Positions 59,377 to 64,000 of a stretch of 64,000 nt of DNA are shown piece by piece. The stretch is from Burkholderia plantarii. GTDB taxonomy: Bacteria > Pseudomonadota > Gammaproteobacteria > Burkholderiales > Burkholderiaceae. Position numbers and translations under genes: made by a program. The stretch's first letter is position 1. Each line of letters starts with the position of its first letter. The notes under the pieces are model-generated. The model was given only the letters and a program-made list of their open reading frames with translations, had not been told where the DNA came from and searched no databases. The stretch lies in assembly GCF_001411805.1 (NCBI RefSeq), contig NZ_CP007213.1, forward strand, positions 3,348,001 through 3,412,000, in the 5' to 3' direction.

Positions 59377-61647
59377 ATGAGAACAATTGAAACCCTGAGG
59401 CCGGTCATCTCGGGAATCGCGGCATCGACGAGTCTCGCAGGCGGCCTGTTCTTTGTGGCATCACCCGCGGACGCCCAGGAGGCAGGGCAAGCACCACAGC
59501 CTGCAGTCGAACCAGAAAAGCCGACTGAGCAGCTACCGACCATCAAGATCGAAGGTCGGGCGACGACCAATGCCCTGCAGAAGGGCACCGGGCTGAATCG
59601 TCTTCCCGATGATCTGCAGAGTACCCCCCAGACCGTCACCGTCATACCTCACGTGGTGATCGAGCAGCAGCAGGCGGCAACGGTCGACCAGGTCCTCAAG
59701 TACGTACCAGGCGTTACCGTTTCCACGGGTGAAGGTGGCGGTGGGATTACCGGGGACCAGTTCCGAATCCGTGGCTTCGACGCCTCCGGCGACATTTTTG
59801 TCGACGGACTGCGCGATTTCGGCTCCTATGTGCGGGATAGCTTCGATATCGAAAACGTCCAGGTACTGAAAGGTTCGTCCTCGGAGAGTTTCGGCAACGG
59901 CACCACGGGCGGTGCGATCGAACTCGACACCAAAAAGGCTCATCTCGGTAATGCCGGTTCAGTCGAGGCCACGGGCGGCTCGGGCCCCTATGGCCGAGCA
60001 GTCCTGGACGTCAACCGGCAACTCAACGATACGACGGCCGTTCGCGTCGTCGGCATGGGCAGCAGCCAGGACATCGTGGACCGCGACCATGTGTTTTCGA
60101 GCCGGGCCGGGGTACTGGCATCCGTCGGCTTCGGTCTCGGTACAAGCCAGACGGTGACCGTCAACTACTTCCACCAAAGCAGTAACCAGCGGCCCGATTT
60201 CGGTGTGCCCATGCTGAACGCCCCTTCAGGCATCGGTGAACCCGTGACGGAATATGGCGTTCCTCGCTCGAACTACTTCGGCCGCCAGAGTGACCACGAC
60301 CGTCAGGATGCCGACGTGGTGTCCGTAATGTACAAGGGAAAATTCGGCGACTGGCTCACCCTCACCAACGATACCCGCTTCGGATACTACACTCGCGACG
60401 TCAAGTTCACGCCGACATTCTGCAATTACACGCTCAACGGTTGCGCGGCCGACGTGCTTGCAGGAAACCTCAATGCGCCGTATTACATCTGGGCGGTGGG
60501 CGGTACGCGGCAGCGCAGCTACGGTGGCGAAAACCTCACGACGGCCCGTATGCGCTTTGAAACCGCAGGCTTCGAACACGAACTTGTAGCCGGGCTCGAC
60601 GTCTATTCGCAGCGCGCCAAAACCGCCTTCTATCTGCCTGTCGGGCCGGAGCCCGCCGGCACGCTGCTCAATCCCATTTTCCAGAACTCGCCCGGTTTTT
60701 CCGACGTCCTGTCGCCCACCAACCAGACCGCGGCGACGAGCTGGGATTTTGGCCCGTTCATCAGCGATAGGATGTGGCTGACACCCCAGGTATCCATTCT
60801 GGGCGGTGTCCGTTGGGATCACTACGACGTCTCCGGCACAACCTCCGGAACGCCGTTCAAAACGACGACGAATTTCGCAAGTCCCAAAGCGGCACTGATC
60901 TGGGAGCCGACCGACCATCAGACGTACTACTTCAGCTTTTCGCGCTCCTTCACGCCACCAGGCAACAACATCACATCGCTCAGTTCATCCCTGGGATTGT
61001 CGCAGTATGGAACGCTCAGCGGGCTGAAGCCCGAGGGCGATACCACGCTCGAGATTGGTGGCAAATGGAGCGTGCTTGACGACCGTCTTGGCCTGACGGC
61101 TGCCCTCTTTCGCACACGCAAGAGCAACGCTTCCTATACCGATCCGACGCTGGGCATCCAGACGACCACGGACGACACGGTTCGTGTGCAGGGCGTCGAA
61201 CTGGGCGTGACGGGCCAAATTACCCGCGACTGGGACGTACAGGCATCCTATGCGTACATGGACAGCAAGATCCTTCAATCTTCGATCAGCGCGTTCAACC
61301 CCACTTCCGCGGCAGGCAATCGCGTACCTTACGTGTCCAAACAGGCTGCATCGTTGTGGACAACGTATGACGTGGCTTCGCTGCTGCACGATCTGCCCGG
61401 ACATCTTCGTGTAGGCGGCGGCGTCAACTGGCGATCCGACTACTACGTGAATGACGCGATGACATTGCGCATTCCGGCGGCAACCACCATCGATGCCATG
61501 GTGTCCTATGACGTCAGCGACTATCACTTTGCACTGAACGTGACCAACCTCACCAATGCGCTGGCCTATAGCTCCGCGTTCGCCAACGGCTATGCCACAC
61601 CGGTTGCAGGACGAACGGTTACGCTCACTGCCGGCCTCAAGTTCTGA
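59377..61647 (+). CDS. fiu: TonB-dependent siderophore receptor (Fiu/PiuA-like)
   Basis: 756 residues from the ATG at 59377 (AAGGAAA site). Signal peptide ending ASPADAQ near residue 34. Plug domain begins at about residue 70 (LQSTPQTVTVIPHVVIEQQQAATVDQVLKYVPGVTVS), with the plug motif FRIRGFDASGDIFVDGLRDFG. The 22-stranded barrel follows and ends in GLKF (terminal Phe). A TonB box is not evident but IKIEGR near residue 57 may serve. It imports ferric catecholate or related siderophores. Operon: Sel1 protein, this receptor, PiuC; Fur box upstream. Confidence 0.93.
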   Translation: MRTIETLRPVISGIAASTSLAGGLFFVASPADAQEAGQAPQPAVEPEKPTEQLPTIKIEGRATTNALQKGTGLNRLPDDLQSTPQTVTVIPHVVIEQQQAATVDQVLKYVPGVTVSTGEGGGGITGDQFRIRGFDASGDIFVDGLRDFGSYVRDSFDIENVQVLKGSSSESFGNGTTGGAIELDTKKAHLGNAGSVEATGGSGPYGRAVLDVNRQLNDTTAVRVVGMGSSQDIVDRDHVFSSRAGVLASVGFGLGTSQTVTVNYFHQSSNQRPDFGVPMLNAPSGIGEPVTEYGVPRSNYFGRQSDHDRQDADVVSVMYKGKFGDWLTLTNDTRFGYYTRDVKFTPTFCNYTLNGCAADVLAGNLNAPYYIWAVGGTRQRSYGGENLTTARMRFETAGFEHELVAGLDVYSQRAKTAFYLPVGPEPAGTLLNPIFQNSPGFSDVLSPTNQTAATSWDFGPFISDRMWLTPQVSILGGVRWDHYDVSGTTSGTPFKTTTNFASPKAALIWEPTDHQTYYFSFSRSFTPPGNNITSLSSSLGLSQYGTLSGLKPEGDTTLEIGGKWSVLDDRLGLTAALFRTRKSNASYTDPTLGIQTTTDDTVRVQGVELGVTGQITRDWDVQASYAYMDSKILQSSISAFNPTSAAGNRVPYVSKQAASLWTTYDVASLLHDLPGHLRVGGGVNWRSDYYVNDAMTLRIPAATTIDAMVSYDVSDYHFALNVTNLTNALAYSSAFANGYATPVAGRTVTLTAGLKF

Positions 61648-61653
61648 ACCCCA

Positions 61654-62337
61654 ATGCTCGTCGAGATCCCGCAACTTCTGTCGCCAACCGAGCTTTCATC
61701 TGTCCGTGATTTGATCCGCCCGGCCGCAACCGTCGACGGCAAGGTGACGGCAGGCGAACTTGCCGCCCGCGCCAAACACAACCTTCAGCTTGCCGAAGAT
61801 TCGGCGGCGGCACGACAGGCAGGGGAAATCATTCTACGAGCGCTCGGTCGCAACGCGATCTTCAACAGCGCTGCCCTGCCGTTGCGCGTATTGCCGCCGC
61901 TCTTCAACCGCTACGACGTGGGCATGCGCTTCGATACTCACGTTGATGGTGCCGTGCGCGCGATTCCGGGTGTTGGAATCAGGATGCGCGCCGACCTTTC
62001 CTCGACGTTGTTTATAAGTTCTCCGGATGAATACGACGGCGGAGAACTGGTGATCGAGGACAGTTATGGTTCACATACGGTCAAACTGCCTGCGGGCCAC
62101 ATGGTCCTGTATCCCGCAGGCAGTCTGCACCGGGTGAACCCGGTCACCCGCGGGGTACGGTGGGCATCGTTCTTCTGGACCCAGTCCATGATCAAGGATG
62201 ACGGAATGCGCAGCCTGCTCCATGACCTCGACCTTGGGATCATGGATTTGCGCACGTCCCTGGGCAGCGATACCAAAGGGATAGTGTCCCTCACCAGCGT
62301 CTACCACAACCTGCTTCGCCGGTGGGCCGAACTTTAG
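61654..62337 (+). CDS. piuC: PiuC-type Fe(II)/2-oxoglutarate dioxygenase
   Basis: 227 residues, 6 bp after the receptor stop. Fe2+ ligands in RFDTHVDGAVR (HxD) and the second His in SLHRVNPVTRGVRWASFFWTQS, with Arg binding 2-oxoglutarate. The N-terminus MLVEIPQLLSPTELSSVRDLI and the C-terminal NLLRRW are those of PiuC/YbiX. PiuC is a periplasmic or cytoplasmic iron-dependent hydroxylase paired with siderophore receptors. The reaction in vivo is not established; a role in siderophore processing is suspected. Third gene of the operon. Confidence 0.95.
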   Translation: MLVEIPQLLSPTELSSVRDLIRPAATVDGKVTAGELAARAKHNLQLAEDSAAARQAGEIILRALGRNAIFNSAALPLRVLPPLFNRYDVGMRFDTHVDGAVRAIPGVGIRMRADLSSTLFISSPDEYDGGELVIEDSYGSHTVKLPAGHMVLYPAGSLHRVNPVTRGVRWASFFWTQSMIKDDGMRSLLHDLDLGIMDLRTSLGSDTKGIVSLTSVYHNLLRRWAEL

Positions 62338-62930
62338 ATAACGGGAAGAGATGTCGGGCACATCCGGTGTGTGCTCGCGCCAGCAGGCAGTGCGTCGGAT
62401 ACCTCGACATCTTGCCAGCCCGGCAGACTCCTTCACGGTGAATGCCGGCACCGCATTTTTCCGGTTGCTTGCGATCCCTTATCGATGAGACGCCGGGACA
62501 CGGCCGACGGGTTCGAACTCGGCGATGGTGGCAGCGTGGAGGCCTCGCCGAGAGTCCGGGGGCCGGGAGTGACGCCATCGGCGATTTCCGGCTGGCCTCG
62601 ACGGTCTGGAGACGACACGTGGCAACCAGCATCGTGCTGCCGTCGTGGCAGGCGACACGTGACCCGGCGATTTACGCCGTTGGCGCCCGGTTGCCGCTCA
62701 CGCCAGGCGGGCAGGCGCAGCATCCGATCCTTCATTTTTCAACTGCGGCTCTGCGTGGGCATGGCGGATCAATTGTGCGCTGATTCGAACGACGCTGCGC
62801 CGTCCGACGGCATCGAGCAAGGCGGCCTCGGGTGCGAAGCACCGCGCCTCGCCATGGATGAGTTCACTGAAGTCAAATACCTCTGCCGGGACGAGTTCGC
62901 GGTCGTCTGGGCACCGCGCCGAATTTCGAA
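62338..62930. other. gene-free stretch at the right edge of the accessory region
   Basis: About 590 bp with no recognisable gene, T-run hairpin or repeat. Short frames in all directions give low-complexity translations only. Confidence 0.4.
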
Positions 62931-63470
62931 GCGTGCGACGTCCCCCCCGTTTTCAGTAGCATCCGGGCCGAGTTCGATTTTCCACGTCCGGACGATCACG
63001 AAGAACTACGTCGAATCCTGGCGTGCCCGGTGGTGTTCGATGCGCCGTCCACCTCGCTGTCGATTTTCAGGCAGCATCCCGACCTCGAACTCCCGTCTCA
63101 CCGCGAGATCGCGTTCGACATCGCTCGTGGCGAGTACGCACGCCAGGAACACACCACAGCGGAGTGGCAGCCGGATCAGGGTGTCACGAGGGCGCTCCAG
63201 ACGCTCCATCGTCTCGACGGCCGGCTCGACGCCCACGGTCTCGCGGCCGGGTCGAACATGCCGCTCGGATCGACGCAGCGGGAATTCGGCAGGGCCGGCC
63301 TGGGCTTTCGATCGTTGCTCGATCAGGTACGCCTTGCCCGTGCGCTCGATCCCTTGCCGCAAGCCGGGAAATACGGAGCCGCGCGGCTGACGCAAATGTT
63401 CGGCTACTCGATGAAATTCACGTTCGAGCGCGCAAAGGACAGATGGACGGCGAAAACGCGGGGGAAATGA
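62931..63470 (+). pseudogene. AraC-family regulator remnant
   Basis: A rightward open frame without a start reads CDVPPVFSSIRAEFDFPRPD, then ILACPVVFDAPSTSLSIFRQ, matching the arabinose-binding-type sensor of Burkholderia AraC regulators. REFGRAGLGFRSLLDQVRLARAL follows, then PQAGKYGAARLTQMFGYS and TFERAKDRWTAKT (damaged double HTH). The N-terminal ~150 residues are missing and key HTH residues are replaced, so it is probably non-functional. It borders the return to high-G+C sequence. Confidence 0.65.
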
Positions 63471-63533
63471 AACGGTGGCCCAGCCGCGCAGCCGGATACA
63501 GCTGAACACGCGCGCGCGCTTTACAATCCCCCC

Positions 63534-64000
63534 ATGCCCCTCATCCTCCACCTGATCGCCCACGCCGCCACCGCCGAACTGCGCGCCGGCACGTTCCCCG
63601 CCGACGAAGCGCTCGACGCGCGCGGCCTCGCCGACGCCACCCGCGCCGCCGCGCACTGGCGCTGGCCGCGCAACGCCGTCGCGCTGACCTCGCCCGCCCT
63701 GCGCGCGCGGCAGACGGCCGAGGCGCTCGGCCTGCACGCAACGGCGATCGAGCCCGCGCTCGCCGATCTCGACGCCGGTCGCTGGCGCGGCCAGCGAATC
63801 GTCGCGATCGCGCAGGACGCCCCCGAACAGCTGGAAACCTGGATCAACGACCCCGCCGCGGCACCGCATGGCGGCGAATCGTTCGTGGACGTGTTGCAGC
63901 GCGTGGGCGCATGGCTCGATGCGCTGCCGCCGGACGGGGCCGGGACCGTCGCCGTCACGCATGCGGCGGTGCTGCGCGCCGCGCTCGCGCATGCGCTCGG
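63534..64000 (+). CDS. histidine phosphatase family protein, 3' end outside window
   Basis: About 155 residues visible; the frame is still open at base 64000. A TACAAT -10-like element lies at 63521-63526. The histidine-phosphatase fold is recognisable: LILHLIAHAATAEL, LTSPALRARQTAEALGL, LADLDAGRWRG, PHGGESFVDVLQRVGAWLDAL, VAVTHAAVLRAAL. The catalytic RHG motif is AHA here (Arg and Gly replaced, the His kept), while the second His (THAAV) is present. In Burkholderia such a gene is often near cobalamin genes, so it may be the other flank of the cbtBA locus. Confidence 0.82.
   Translation, partial: MPLILHLIAHAATAELRAGTFPADEALDARGLADATRAAAHWRWPRNAVALTSPALRARQTAEALGLHATAIEPALADLDAGRWRGQRIVAIAQDAPEQLETWINDPAAAPHGGESFVDVLQRVGAWLDALPPDGAGTVAVTHAAVLRAALAHAL

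Noticed and set aside
1..64000. tRNA, rRNA, CRISPR array, phage or origin signals
   Set aside because: None seen: no tRNA-like cloverleaf termini, no regularly spaced repeats, no integrase or DnaA-box cluster.

Overview
The window is about 70% G+C and reads as a Burkholderia-type genome, probably a B. gladioli/glumae/plantarii relative and plausibly a secondary replicon. This is inferred from protein style: BcpO-like WXXGXW repeat proteins, the short H-NS-family protein, many LysR regulators, the cbtBA pair and the codon bias. No rRNA, tRNA, CRISPR array, phage module or replication origin was found.

Layout. 1-4.5 kb: the C-terminal part of a BamA-family outer-membrane insertase, an LprI-like periplasmic protein, a TonB-C lipoprotein, then an unusual non-coding stretch with two abutting LacI-like palindromes and a hairpin terminator. 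4.7-11.2 kb: redox and regulatory genes (SDR, Rrf2 regulator, NDH-2-like flavoprotein, MocR regulator, azoreductase/GNAT pair). 11.4-25.7 kb: a LysR/PL7 lyase pair, small cell-envelope proteins, an ECF sigma / anti-sigma / CpxP-like operon, a GH92 alpha-mannosidase lipoprotein, a LysR / LysE-cupin locus and a secreted GH3 glucosidase. The three secreted polysaccharide-active enzymes suggest a saprophytic, plant- or fungus-associated life. 25.9-36.1 kb: an H-NS-like protein, a DUF1800-DUF1501 pair, SDR, GST and bicupin, and a LysR / DASS transporter / Ldh dehydrogenase unit ending in a textbook terminator. 36.2-38.4 kb: a scarred junction with an IS3 remnant, an SDR/HxlR pair and a truncated formaldehyde-activating-enzyme homologue. 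38.5-46.4 kb: a short signal peptidase I, envelope proteins, YaiI, two MFS transporters, and cbtBA behind a cobalamin riboswitch.

46.4-63.5 kb looks like an accessory island. It has visibly lower G+C, a broken chemotaxis receptor at the left edge, a broken AraC regulator at the right edge and two IS3 remnants inside. It carries an AraC regulator divergent from a hypothetical gene, a Fur-family regulator, a complete tripartite RND efflux operon, an XRE-cupin regulator, a small membrane protein, and a Fur-box-preceded Sel1 - TonB receptor - PiuC iron-uptake operon. Two identically built dyads (TTGGCC-N17-GGCCAA) sit in front of the AraC gene and in front of the RND operon, so one regulator probably controls both. 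A third, diverged relative of the AraC-side sequence lies in front of the small membrane protein. The window ends inside a histidine-phosphatase gene.

Limits: annotation is by eye from translated sequence. Family assignments rest on motifs, and start sites on Shine-Dalgarno spacing. No database search was possible.
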